Source: Deltaproteobacteria bacterium UBA2385
GTDB lineage: Bacteria; Myxococcota_A; UBA796; UBA2385
Direction: 5' to 3'
DNA length: 22,265 bases
NCBI GenBank assembly: GCA_002343455.1
Contig: DDSR01000143.1
Coordinates: 1-22,265 of the forward strand
In this document: piece by piece, positions 7,359 to 14,975 of the stretch
Numbering within the stretch: position 1 is the stretch's first letter
How the letters are laid out: each line of letters opens with the position of its first letter
Notes under the pieces: model-generated
Database searches by the model: none
Told to the model about the DNA's origin: nothing
The model's input: only the letters and a program-made list of their open reading frames with translations
Position numbers and translations under genes: made by a program

Positions 7359-8587
7359 CCACCCTCACCCTGCTCGGCCCCGGCGAGCCAGGGCCCTGCT
7401 CCGCCCCCGCGCTGATCGCCGCCCTGCAGGCCGCCCCCGCCGGAAGCCCCTTCTCGCCCGAGCGCCTCGCGCTGGCCGAGGACCTCAGCCAGTCCCTGCT
7501 GGCCCACCCCCAGGCGCGCACCGTCCCCGAGCTGGTCGCCCTGGCCTTCTTCCTGCGACGCTCGGCCCTGCAGCGGCTGCAGCAGGAGTTCCAGGCCCTG
7601 CACACCCCGGAGACCCTGCTGGTCCCGCGCGGGCTGGCCTTCCACATCCCCCCGACCAACGTCGACACCATCGCGGTCTACGCCTGGGCCCTCTCGATGC
7701 TGGTCGGCAACCACGACCTGGTCCGCCTCAGCAGCCGCTCCTCGCCGCTCGGCGAGCTGCTGCTGGCCGTCCTCCTGCCCGTGCTGGACCGCGCGCCCGC
7801 CGGCCTGCGCTCCAGCCTCGCCTTCGTCCGCTACGGCCACGAAGAGCAGCTCACCGCCACCTTCTCCGCGGGCTGCGACCTCCGCATCGTCTGGGGTTCG
7901 GACGAGACCGTGCGCAGCGTCCGAGCCGCGCCGGTCCCGCCTTCGGCGACCGAGCTCGTCTTCTTCGACCGCTGGTCCTTCTGCCTGCTCTCGACCGCCG
8001 CCTGGCGGGCCCTGGACCCGCCCGGAAGACAGCGACTCGCCGAGGGCCTCTTCAACGACGCCTGGCCCTTCGGGCAGCAAGGCTGCGCCTCTCCCCGAAT
8101 GCTCGTCTGGGTCGGCGAGGGAGCCCTCGCCTGTGGGCAGGAGCTCGGCCGGGCCCTGGTCGAGGTGCTGGACGCCCGCGGCTGGCAGCCCGACGCCTCC
8201 CAGGTGAGCGCCACGACCGCCTTCGCCTGGGCCTGCGCGCTGGACCTCCCGGTGCAGGAGATCCAGCACCTGCATCCCGGCCTCTGGCTGATCGGGCTCG
8301 GTCCCGTCGAGCAGCTTCCCCGATCTCATCCCGGGGGGGGCCTGCTCTTCCAGCTTCGGCTAAACAGGCTGCAAGAGCTGCTCCCCCTCGTCCAACGCAA
8401 GGACCAGACGATGACCTGCTTCGGCTTCGACTCCGACGAGCTGCGCGGCCTCGCCGCGGGCCTCGGCAGCCGCTGCCCCGATCGCATGTTGCCCGTCGGG
8501 CAGGCCCTCAGCTTCCACCGCTACTGGGACGGCCACGACCTCCTGGCCGCGCTGTCCCGTCGCGTCCACCTCCCCGTGCCCGCATGA
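7355..8587 (+). CDS. LuxC-family acyl-CoA/acyl-enzyme reductase
   Basis: This 410-residue protein belongs to the LuxC reductase family, which reduces an activated acyl group (acyl-CoA or acyl-LuxE) to the aldehyde with NADPH. Diagnostic stretches are HIPPTNVDT (97-105), MLVGNHDLVRLSSR (115-128), VWGSDETV (179-186) and FNDAWPFGQQGCASPR (233-248), in which Cys244 sits where the catalytic, acyl-accepting cysteine of the family is expected. The ending DLLAALSRRVHLP is also typical. The start ATG overlaps the LuxE-like stop by 4 bases, and its own stop overlaps the sulfotransferase-glycosyltransferase gene by 4 bases. With the ligase and LuxE-like protein it should form an acyl-to-aldehyde reduction unit. 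In this setting the aldehyde or alcohol probably becomes part of a glycan or lipid, not a luciferase substrate. Confidence 0.9.
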   Translation: MTTLTLLGPGEPGPCSAPALIAALQAAPAGSPFSPERLALAEDLSQSLLAHPQARTVPELVALAFFLRRSALQRLQQEFQALHTPETLLVPRGLAFHIPPTNVDTIAVYAWALSMLVGNHDLVRLSSRSSPLGELLLAVLLPVLDRAPAGLRSSLAFVRYGHEEQLTATFSAGCDLRIVWGSDETVRSVRAAPVPPSATELVFFDRWSFCLLSTAAWRALDPPGRQRLAEGLFNDAWPFGQQGCASPRMLVWVGEGALACGQELGRALVEVLDARGWQPDASQVSATTAFAWACALDLPVQEIQHLHPGLWLIGLGPVEQLPRSHPGGGLLFQLRLNRLQELLPLVQRKDQTMTCFGFDSDELRGLAAGLGSRCPDRMLPVGQALSFHRYWDGHDLLAALSRRVHLPVPA

Positions 8588-10593
8588 ACACGCGCCCCCC
8601 CGAAGATGCCGAGCCGCTGGCGGACCGCCTGCGGAGCATGCGCGAGGCGGCCCCTCGCTTCGTTCATCGCCAGCTCAAGACCATCGGCCAGGCCCGCTTC
8701 GGCTGGGCGCACGACCGGCAGGTCTCCTTCGTCTTCGGCTGCCAGCGCTCGGGCACCAAGATGCTGATGCGGGTGCTCGACAACAGCCCCCACACTCGTA
8801 TCTTCCACGAGAACCACGCCAGCGCCTTCCACGACTTCCAGCTCCGGTCGGACCGCACCCTGCGGACCCTCATCCGCCTGAACCCGGCCCCGGCCCAGAT
8901 CTTCAAGCCGATCTGCGACAGCCACAAGGCTGACCTGCTGCTGGACCGGTTTCCCCAGGCCAAGGCCGTCTGGATCTACCGGCACCCCGAAGACGTCGCG
9001 AATTCGGCCGACCAGAAGTGGGGGGCCCACCAGCGCGACCTGGCCGCGGCGGTCGCCAGCGGGCAGCTGGACGCCTGGGGCTGGCGCACCGAGCGGCTGC
9101 CCGACGAGCTTGTCCAGACCATCAAGCGGGTCTACCGCCCCGACCTGAGCCCGGCCGAAGGCGCGCTCCTCTTCTGGTACATGCGCAACAGCTTCTATTT
9201 CTCGCTGGGACTGGACAAGCAGCCGCGGGTCCGCCTCGTCCGCTACGAGGACCTCGTCACCCAGCCGGACCAGGCCTTCCCCCCCATCCTGGAGCACCTG
9301 TCCGTCCCGCTCAGCCCGGGGCTCTTCGACATGGTGCGCCCCAGCTCGATCCGACGGCGCCCTCCCCCCGAAGCCAGCCCCGAGATCCGCTCGCTCTGCC
9401 TGGACCTGCTGGCCCGCTTCGACCAGGCCCTCCAGGATCGGGACATCCAGGAACAGGCCCTCCTCAACAAGGAGCCAGAATCGGTCGAGCTCACGGCGCC
9501 CACGGTGCGCTCGGTCCTGATCCTGAACAACTGCCTGGACCTGGGCGGCGCCGAGCGCTACGTCGTGACCATCGCCAACTGGCTGTCGGCGCGGGGCGTC
9601 TCCGTCGCCGTCGCCGCCAGCGATGGCCCGCTGCGGGCCGGGCTCGGCCCCGAGGTCCAATTCCACGACGCCCCGCTGCGGGATGTGCGCTGGGATCTCC
9701 CCCGCGCCTCCCTCTTTGTCCGCGAGCTGATCCAGCGCCACCAGCCCGACGCCATCGTCGCCAACTCCCTGGCCGTGGCCTGGGTGGCCCGCGCCGCCCA
9801 GGGCCGCCGCAAGGTCCCCATCGTCAGCGTCGGCCACGGCTGGCCGGCGGACCGCTACTCCCAGGTCGGCCCCCTGATGCGGGTCGTCGACGCCGTCGTG
9901 GCCGTCTCTCCCGAGGTGCACCGCAAGCTGGTCGAGGGCGGGATGGACCCGGCCCGCTCCTCGGTCATCTTCAACGGGGTCGACTGCCGGCCCCTGGGTC
10001 GAGTCCACGGGGCCGAGCGGCAGGCGGCGCGAACAGAGCTGGGCGCGGGCGAGGACGAGATCGTCGTCATCAACGTCGGCCGCCTCTCCGAACAGAAGGC
10101 CCACCAGCACATGCTGGCCGTCGCGGCACGGCTCCGAGCCGAACAGCCCCGCCTCCGCTACGCCGTCGTCGGCCCCGGCGAGCGGGAGCAGGAGCTGCGC
10201 GAGCTCAGCCGCTCCCTGGGCGTGGACGACATCTTCCTCTTCCTGGGAGGCCGTCAGGACGTCTGGCGCCTGCTGGGGGCGGCGGACATCTACCTCTCCA
10301 GCTCCGACTGGGAGGGCATGCCCCTCTCCACCATCGAGGCGATGGCCTCCGGCCTGCCCTGCGTGGCCACCCGGACCGAGGGCACCACCGAGCTGCTCGA
10401 CGTGCACAGCGGCGTGATCGTCCCGGTCGGCGACGTCGAGGCCATGGCCGTCGAGACGGCGCGACTGGCCTCGGACCCGGTCGCCAGGCGGGCGATGGGC
10501 GAGGCCGCACGGGCCCGGGCGCTGCGCCACTTCAGCCATGATCGCATGGCCGGCGAGCTGCTGCGCGTGATCGAGGGGGTCGCGCGACCCTGA
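8584..10593 (+). CDS. sulfotransferase-GT4 glycosyltransferase fusion
   Basis: This 669-residue protein combines two enzymes. Residues 1-300 form a PAPS-dependent sulfotransferase domain: the 5'-phosphosulfate loop GCQRSGTKML at 52-61, and the 3'-phosphate binding strand IYRHPEDVANS at 131-141. After a short linker, residues 309-669 form a complete GT4 glycosyltransferase, with LDLGGAERYV (318-327), a VFNGVDC-type linker (SVIFNGVD), NVGRLSEQKAHQHM, and the E-x7-E motif EGMPLSTIE followed by AMASGLPCVAT. No stop or frame change separates the two domains, and codon use is even. The simplest reading is that one polypeptide both adds and sulfates a sugar of the surface glycan. The ATGA overlap with the reductase gene makes it the fourth member of the tightly coupled operon. 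Confidence 0.88.
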   Translation: MNTRPPEDAEPLADRLRSMREAAPRFVHRQLKTIGQARFGWAHDRQVSFVFGCQRSGTKMLMRVLDNSPHTRIFHENHASAFHDFQLRSDRTLRTLIRLNPAPAQIFKPICDSHKADLLLDRFPQAKAVWIYRHPEDVANSADQKWGAHQRDLAAAVASGQLDAWGWRTERLPDELVQTIKRVYRPDLSPAEGALLFWYMRNSFYFSLGLDKQPRVRLVRYEDLVTQPDQAFPPILEHLSVPLSPGLFDMVRPSSIRRRPPPEASPEIRSLCLDLLARFDQALQDRDIQEQALLNKEPESVELTAPTVRSVLILNNCLDLGGAERYVVTIANWLSARGVSVAVAASDGPLRAGLGPEVQFHDAPLRDVRWDLPRASLFVRELIQRHQPDAIVANSLAVAWVARAAQGRRKVPIVSVGHGWPADRYSQVGPLMRVVDAVVAVSPEVHRKLVEGGMDPARSSVIFNGVDCRPLGRVHGAERQAARTELGAGEDEIVVINVGRLSEQKAHQHMLAVAARLRAEQPRLRYAVVGPGEREQELRELSRSLGVDDIFLFLGGRQDVWRLLGAADIYLSSSDWEGMPLSTIEAMASGLPCVATRTEGTTELLDVHSGVIVPVGDVEAMAVETARLASDPVARRAMGEAARARALRHFSHDRMAGELLRVIEGVARP

Positions 10594-10634
10594 TCTCCAT
10601 GGCGTAGGATCCTCTCATCCCCTGGAGGTCCCGC

Positions 10635-12209
10635 ATGAGCGCGTCCCGATCACTGCTCTCTCTGCTGGCTCTCGGGCTGGTCGCCTGCACACCGAAGGTC
10701 GAGGACACCGCGCCCGAGGACGGTCAGACCACCACAGCCGACGGCGGGTCGGACACCGGCACCACTCCCACCCCCATCGTCGAGGACGCCGACGGCGACG
10801 GCATCGAAGCGGGCGAGGACTGCGACGACGCCAACCCCTACCTGGGCCAGGGCGAACAGACCTTCTCCGTCGACCTCGTCCTTGACAGCCAGGAGGCGGT
10901 GGACGGCTTCTGCATGGGCGCATGCACCGTACACCTCGACGGCTCCCTGCGGATCGACGCCATCGACGGCGCCGCCCCGGGGGAGGCCGACCTGGCCGGG
11001 CTCGCCTGCTTGTCCTCGATCCGCGGCGATCTCAACATCGGCGCCGGCTCGACCCTCGCCAGCCTCGCCGGGCTGGACCAGCTGCGGTCGGTGGGCGGCG
11101 ACCTGCTGCTGAGCGGGAACGACGCCCTGGTCGACCTGCATGGCCTGGCGTCTCTCGAAGAGGTGGGCGGCTACTTGTGGATCCAGGACAACGCCACGAT
11201 GGGGACCCTGCAAGGCCTGGAGTCGATCCGCTCGGTCGGCGGCGACCTGACCCTCTTCGGCACCCAGCTCAGCTCCCTGCTGGGCCTGGACACCCTCCAG
11301 TCGGTCGGCGGCACCCTCGAGGTGGCTCACAACAGCGCGCTCGCCTCGGTCGACGGGCTGCGCGCGCTCCAGCGGGTCGGGGGAGATCTGATCGTGGACC
11401 AGAACCCCCAGCTGGCCAACCTGGGCGGCCTGTCCGAGCTGAGTGAGTTCGGCGGCGAGCTGGTGATCGAGGACAACGCCCTCCTCGTCGACCTGAGCGG
11501 GTTGGAGGGCCTGAGCAACGCGCTCGATGTGAGGATCGAGGGCAACGACGAGCTCTTCACCCTCGAGGGCCTCGGGCTCCAGGGCACGGTCTCCGGGACC
11601 GTCCAGGTCCACGACAACCCCTCGCTGGCCAGCCTGATCGGCCTGCACGCGCTCGAGGGCACCGGAGGTTTCCTGTCCATCCGGGACAACGACTGGCTGA
11701 TCGACCTCAGCGGGCTGGAGGGCCTGCGCCTGGCCGGCGACGACCTGATCATCGGCGAGAACGATCGCCTGGAGTCGGTCGAGGGCCTCCAGAACCTGGT
11801 CCTGGTGGGAGGCGACCTCTACCTCACCAGCAACTTCTCGCTGGCGGATCTCGACGGGCTGGAGGCGCTGCAGGCCGTCGTCGGAGACCTCAGCCTGCGC
11901 GACAACGACTCGCTGCACACCATGGAGGGGCTCTCCGGACTGCGCAGCGTCGGCAGCGACCTCAGCATCCGCGAGCACCTCAGCCTGGAGCGCCTCAGCG
12001 GCCTGGAGGGGCTCTTCTCCATCGGCAAGGACCTCAACATCGAGGACAACCCCGTCCTCACCGACATCAGCGCCCTGAAGAACCTGGTCCGGGTCGAGGC
12101 CGATGTGCGGATCCGGGCCAACGACCGGCTCACCCAGCAGGAGATCGACGCCCTGCTGGCCGAGATCGACGAGATCGGCGGCAACACCGCGGCGGTCGGG
12201 ACCCCCTGA
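10635..12209 (+). CDS. repeat lipoprotein, receptor-L/LRR-like
   Basis: This 524-residue protein is predicted to be an exported lipoprotein. A 17-residue signal ends in the lipobox L15-V-A-C18. A Thr/Pro/acidic linker follows, then a calcium-type acidic cluster DADGDG...EDCDD (51-65) like those of myxobacterial surface proteins. Residues 120-501 are sixteen tandem units, fourteen of 24 residues and two of 23, with consensus L-x-G-L-x-x-L-x-x-V-G-G-D-L-x-I-x-x-N-x-x-L-x-x. This pattern resembles receptor-L-domain/leucine-rich repeats that form a beta-solenoid. GGAGG (10624-10628) sits 6 bases before the ATG, and a TAGGAT at 10605-10610 could be a -10 box. The likely location is the outer membrane surface, with adhesion or ligand binding as an inferred role. 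No enzymatic motif is seen. Confidence 0.85.
   Translation: MSASRSLLSLLALGLVACTPKVEDTAPEDGQTTTADGGSDTGTTPTPIVEDADGDGIEAGEDCDDANPYLGQGEQTFSVDLVLDSQEAVDGFCMGACTVHLDGSLRIDAIDGAAPGEADLAGLACLSSIRGDLNIGAGSTLASLAGLDQLRSVGGDLLLSGNDALVDLHGLASLEEVGGYLWIQDNATMGTLQGLESIRSVGGDLTLFGTQLSSLLGLDTLQSVGGTLEVAHNSALASVDGLRALQRVGGDLIVDQNPQLANLGGLSELSEFGGELVIEDNALLVDLSGLEGLSNALDVRIEGNDELFTLEGLGLQGTVSGTVQVHDNPSLASLIGLHALEGTGGFLSIRDNDWLIDLSGLEGLRLAGDDLIIGENDRLESVEGLQNLVLVGGDLYLTSNFSLADLDGLEALQAVVGDLSLRDNDSLHTMEGLSGLRSVGSDLSIREHLSLERLSGLEGLFSIGKDLNIEDNPVLTDISALKNLVRVEADVRIRANDRLTQQEIDALLAEIDEIGGNTAAVGTP
10992..12137 (+). repeat. 16 tandem 72-bp coding repeats (LRR-like)
   Basis: The repeat-domain codons form sixteen consecutive units, mostly 72 bp; the fourth and eighth units are one codon short. 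The protein periodicity (GL-x-x-L then GGDL then N-x-x-L) is strong, while the DNA copies are diverged, so the array looks old and selected, not freshly amplified. Confidence 0.85.
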
Positions 12210-12216
12210 CCCGCCG

Positions 12217-12257
12217 GGGTGTAACTAGCTAGTGCCTGGCACTAGCTAGTTACACCC
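12217..12257. terminator. perfect 41-bp CTAG-rich palindrome
   Basis: Two perfect 20-base arms (12217-12236 and 12238-12257) flank a single T. Each arm holds the self-palindromic decamer ACTAGCTAGT, so the element is a palindrome within a palindrome, with four CTAG tetramers. It begins 7 bases after the stop of the lipoprotein gene. It also contains the TAG stop and last codons of the convergent glycosyltransferase gene. A bidirectional terminator or transcript-end stabiliser is likely; there is no T-tract for a classic intrinsic terminator. A mobile REP-like element is an alternative. Confidence 0.75.
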
Positions 12258-13372
12258 ATCAAGCCCGCCGCGAAGTCCAGGATCGCCTGGGCACGGGCGC
12301 TCCAGGACCTGCCCTGCACCCGCACCGAGGCCGCGGCGGCCCGCCTCGCGGCCTCGACCGGGTCGGCCAGCGCCTCCTGCGCCGCTCGGGCGATCGCCGC
12401 CGGACTCCCCGGCACCACCAGCCAGGCGCAGCGCTCGTCGAGGACCTCACGGACCGAGGGCAGGTCGCTGGCCAGGATCGGCCGGCCCGCCGCCATGTAC
12501 TCGAAGAGCTTCAAGGGCGAGGTCTGGAACCGCGACTCCGGATCGGTGCCGATGTTCGGGAGCACCAGCAGGTCGGCGGCCTTCAACCAGCCGGCCACCT
12601 CGGCGGGAGGCACCGGCCCCGGCAGGTGGACCCTGGGCCCGGCGTGGGCGGCCCGGAAGCGCGCGAGGTCTTCGTCTCGCCCACCCAGGACCACGATGTG
12701 AACAGACTCCGGCAGCAGGGGCGCCGCCGCCACCAGGTGCTCGACCCCCTTCCAGGCGTGCAGATGGCCGGCGTAGAGGACCAGCTTCGTGTCCGAAGCA
12801 ATGCCAAGCCGCTCCCTCAGAGGCAGCGCAGCCGCAGCCTGGATCCGCTCGACATCGGTGCCGTTGGGCGCCACCAGGATCCGTGCCGGGTCGAGGCCGT
12901 ATCGCTGAACCAACAGCTCGCGCTTCCAGCTGTTGGTCGAGACCACCCCGCTGGCCCCGCGGGCGCAGGCGGCCCAGACCCGAAGCCGGCGCGAGGGCAG
13001 CTTGTGCAGCTCGTACAGAGCCAGCGCTCGCGGTCGGGCCAGGGCGGCCAGCACCTCGTCCCGCGAGAGCAGCAGGTCCGGTTGCCGCGCCGCCAGCCGC
13101 GTCAGGGCGGCCCCGACATAGGAGAGGCGCTGCGGAAGCTGGCCCAGGGGTCGTCGGTGAACCGCCCCCAGGTCCGAGACGCGGCGCACACGAAAACAGT
13201 CCAACAGGCCGTAGAAGGCCGCCACCTCCTGCCCCCGCGACTCGGGGCGATCGGGCACGAGCAGCTCGACCTCGTGCCCCAGCCGGGCGAAGGCCTCGGC
13301 CATCTGGGCGATCTGTACGCCATGGGCCCACTCGGTGGGCATGCGGGCGTTGGCGGCGAGGACGATGCGCAT
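12242..13372 (-). CDS. GT4-family glycosyltransferase
   Basis: This 376-residue protein has the GT-B/GT4 layout: an N-terminal domain starting MRIVLAANARMPTEWAHGVQ, the linker segment VAPNGTD (167-173), a donor-domain start LYAGHLHAWKG (199-209), and the C-terminal signature SPLKLFEYMAAGRPILASD (285-303), in which Glu291 lies at the usual nucleotide-sugar site. It lacks the first Glu of a canonical E-x7-E, as is common in the SP-x-K-x-x-E-Y subgroup. The gene starts 9 bases after the tetR stop, so it is read in the same transcript as alkB and tetR. Its last codons and TAG stop lie inside the long palindrome. The sugar and acceptor are unknown; the context suggests cell-surface or glycolipid work. 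Confidence 0.9.
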   Translation of the reverse strand: MRIVLAANARMPTEWAHGVQIAQMAEAFARLGHEVELLVPDRPESRGQEVAAFYGLLDCFRVRRVSDLGAVHRRPLGQLPQRLSYVGAALTRLAARQPDLLLSRDEVLAALARPRALALYELHKLPSRRLRVWAACARGASGVVSTNSWKRELLVQRYGLDPARILVAPNGTDVERIQAAAALPLRERLGIASDTKLVLYAGHLHAWKGVEHLVAAAPLLPESVHIVVLGGRDEDLARFRAAHAGPRVHLPGPVPPAEVAGWLKAADLLVLPNIGTDPESRFQTSPLKLFEYMAAGRPILASDLPSVREVLDERCAWLVVPGSPAAIARAAQEALADPVEAARRAAAASVRVQGRSWSARAQAILDFAAGLMGVTS

Positions 13373-13381
13373 CGCCTGGAG

Positions 13382-13915
13382 CTAACGACCCGGAGCGAGG
13401 TCGGTCAGCGCCTGGAGCTGGACCTGCATCTCGGGTGCCGTCGGGTCCAGCAGGCGGCGGGTCAGGACCCCGAGCGAGAGGTTCACCCAGCTCCGGGCCG
13501 TGGCCGGATCCAAGCCCAGGTGCTCGGCCAGGGAGCGCTCGTACCGCTCCAGCATCTCGTGGATGAAGTGCCCCGCCTCGGGGTCGGCGTGGCGGTACTC
13601 CAGCCCCACCCGCAGGGTCTGCAGCAGCTCCGCCTCCTCCTCCGCCAGGAAGCCGAGGAGCCCGGCCAGCCGATCCTCTTCCCCCGACAGGCGCGCCAGG
13701 GCGCGGACGATCTGCTGCTCGATGCGCGCCCGGACCGCCTGCCGGAAGAGCTCGGGCTTGCTCTCAAAGTAGTGGTAGAGCAGGCCGGTCGTCACCTCCA
13801 GCGAGGCGGCCAGCTCGCGCATCCCCAGGGCGTGGTAGCCCCGCTCGGCGAAGAGCGGGAAGGCCCTGTCCAGCACCTCCTCCCGGCGGGCCTGGGCGTC
13901 GACCTTGCGCGGCAT
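13382..13915 (-). CDS. TetR-family transcriptional regulator
   Basis: This 177-residue regulator has the standard TetR N-terminal DNA-binding helices: a first-helix region REEVLDRAFPLFAERGYHALG (11-31) and the helix-turn-helix MRELAASLEVTTGLLYHYFESKPELF (32-57). The remaining 120 residues are a helical ligand-binding domain with no family-specific motif. The ATG at 13915 overlaps the last base of the alkB stop, so the regulator is translationally coupled to the monooxygenase. A longer frame continues upstream of this start, but only as an antisense-type shadow of alkB. The likely role is feedback control of the alkB operon by a hydrocarbon or lipid ligand. A candidate operator palindrome lies in front of alkB. 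Confidence 0.92.
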   Translation of the reverse strand: MPRKVDAQARREEVLDRAFPLFAERGYHALGMRELAASLEVTTGLLYHYFESKPELFRQAVRARIEQQIVRALARLSGEEDRLAGLLGFLAEEEAELLQTLRVGLEYRHADPEAGHFIHEMLERYERSLAEHLGLDPATARSWVNLSLGVLTRRLLDPTAPEMQVQLQALTDLAPGR

Positions 13916-14955
13916 CAGGCCGCGGCCCGGGCCTGCTCGACCAGGGCGCTCTCCATCACCCGCCGGTACAGCGGTGGCAGCAGGGCCAGCAGGATCATCC
14001 CCGGGTAGCCGGTAGGCAGCTCGGGGGCCTCGTCGTGGTGGCGCAGCACCGCGTAGGGGCGAGCCGGGAAGGCGTGGTGGTCGCTGTGGCGGGTCAGCTC
14101 GAAGAGCAGGACGCGGCCGATCGGGCGCTCGCTGTTCCAGGAGTGCCGCGGCTGGGTGCGCTCGTAGCGGCCCGGCCCGGTGCTCTGCCGGCCGAGGCCG
14201 TAGTGCTCGACGTAGTTGACCGTCTCCAGCAGCAGGACGGCCACCAGCCCCGCCCCGACGAACATGGCCAGCGCCACCGGACCGGCCAGCAGCCCGATCA
14301 GCGCCCAGAGGCCGACCACCGCCAGCCAGCCGCTGAGCACCTCGTTGCGCAGGCTCCAGACCGACTGTCCCGCGCCCTCCAGCCGCTGGCGCTCCAGCGA
14401 CCAGGCCGAGGCCAGCCCGCCCGAGATGCTGCGCAGCCAGAAGGGGTAGAGCGACTCGCCCCGGCGGGCCGAGGCGGGGTCCTCGGGGGTGGCGACCCGG
14501 GCATGGTGGCCGCGGTTGTGCTCGACCCGGAAGTGCGGGTAGGCCACCAGCACCAGCAGGCCCCGCGCGGTCAGGCGCGGCAGCGAGGCGGTCCGGTGCC
14601 CCAGCTCGTGGGCCACGTTGATGCCGATCGCGCCGAAGCAGATCCCCACCGAGAGCGACGCGCCCAGGAGGGCCGCCCCGCTCAAGGTCGGGCCGACCGC
14701 CAGCATCAGGGCGCCGATCGTCAGCATCTGGGCCGAGGAGAGGTAGAGCAGGCCGTCGTAGGCCCGGGAGGCGCGTCGGCTGGCCTCCTCCTGCTCTCCG
14801 TAGTTGCGCCGGGTCCCGGGCAGGAAGAGCTCGGCGAGGGGCACCAGCCCGAAGACCACCAGCGGGAGCAGCCAGGCCCAGGCGCCGCCCAGCAGGAGGG
14901 CGGGGACGCAGAGCAGGGGCAGGAGCAGGACCGTGGCGTAGCTGAGCAGGTGCAC
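13915..14955 (-). CDS. alkB: AlkB-type alkane 1-monooxygenase
   Basis: This 346-residue integral membrane di-iron enzyme should hydroxylate the terminal carbon of an alkane or fatty chain using electrons from rubredoxin. All histidine boxes are present: HELGHR (116-121), EHNRGHHARVATPEDP (145-160), the family signature NYVEHYGL (247-254) and RHSDHHAFPARPYAVLRH (289-306). Hydrophobic segments lie at about 5-45, 70-115 and 205-245. It is shorter than well-studied AlkBs of around 400 residues, but no motif is lost. The GTG start is fixed by GGAGG (14966-14962 on the minus strand) 6 bases upstream. No rubredoxin or rubredoxin reductase gene is visible nearby. Related non-heme membrane hydroxylases acting on lipids remain possible substrates-wise. 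Confidence 0.92.
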   Translation of the reverse strand: MHLLSYATVLLLPLLCVPALLLGGAWAWLLPLVVFGLVPLAELFLPGTRRNYGEQEEASRRASRAYDGLLYLSSAQMLTIGALMLAVGPTLSGAALLGASLSVGICFGAIGINVAHELGHRTASLPRLTARGLLVLVAYPHFRVEHNRGHHARVATPEDPASARRGESLYPFWLRSISGGLASAWSLERQRLEGAGQSVWSLRNEVLSGWLAVVGLWALIGLLAGPVALAMFVGAGLVAVLLLETVNYVEHYGLGRQSTGPGRYERTQPRHSWNSERPIGRVLLFELTRHSDHHAFPARPYAVLRHHDEAPELPTGYPGMILLALLPPLYRRVMESALVEQARAAA

Positions 14956-14975
14956 TGAGAGCCTCCGAGGTTTTC

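Noticed and set aside
6297..8587. A bioluminescence operon
   Set aside because: LuxE- and LuxC-family genes are present, but no luciferase subunits or other lux genes occur, and the neighbours are glycan genes.
8521..10539. A 672-codon open frame on the minus strand opposite the sulfotransferase-GT gene
   Set aside because: It is a high-GC shadow: its translation is low-complexity and matches no fold, while the plus strand encodes two clear enzyme domains.
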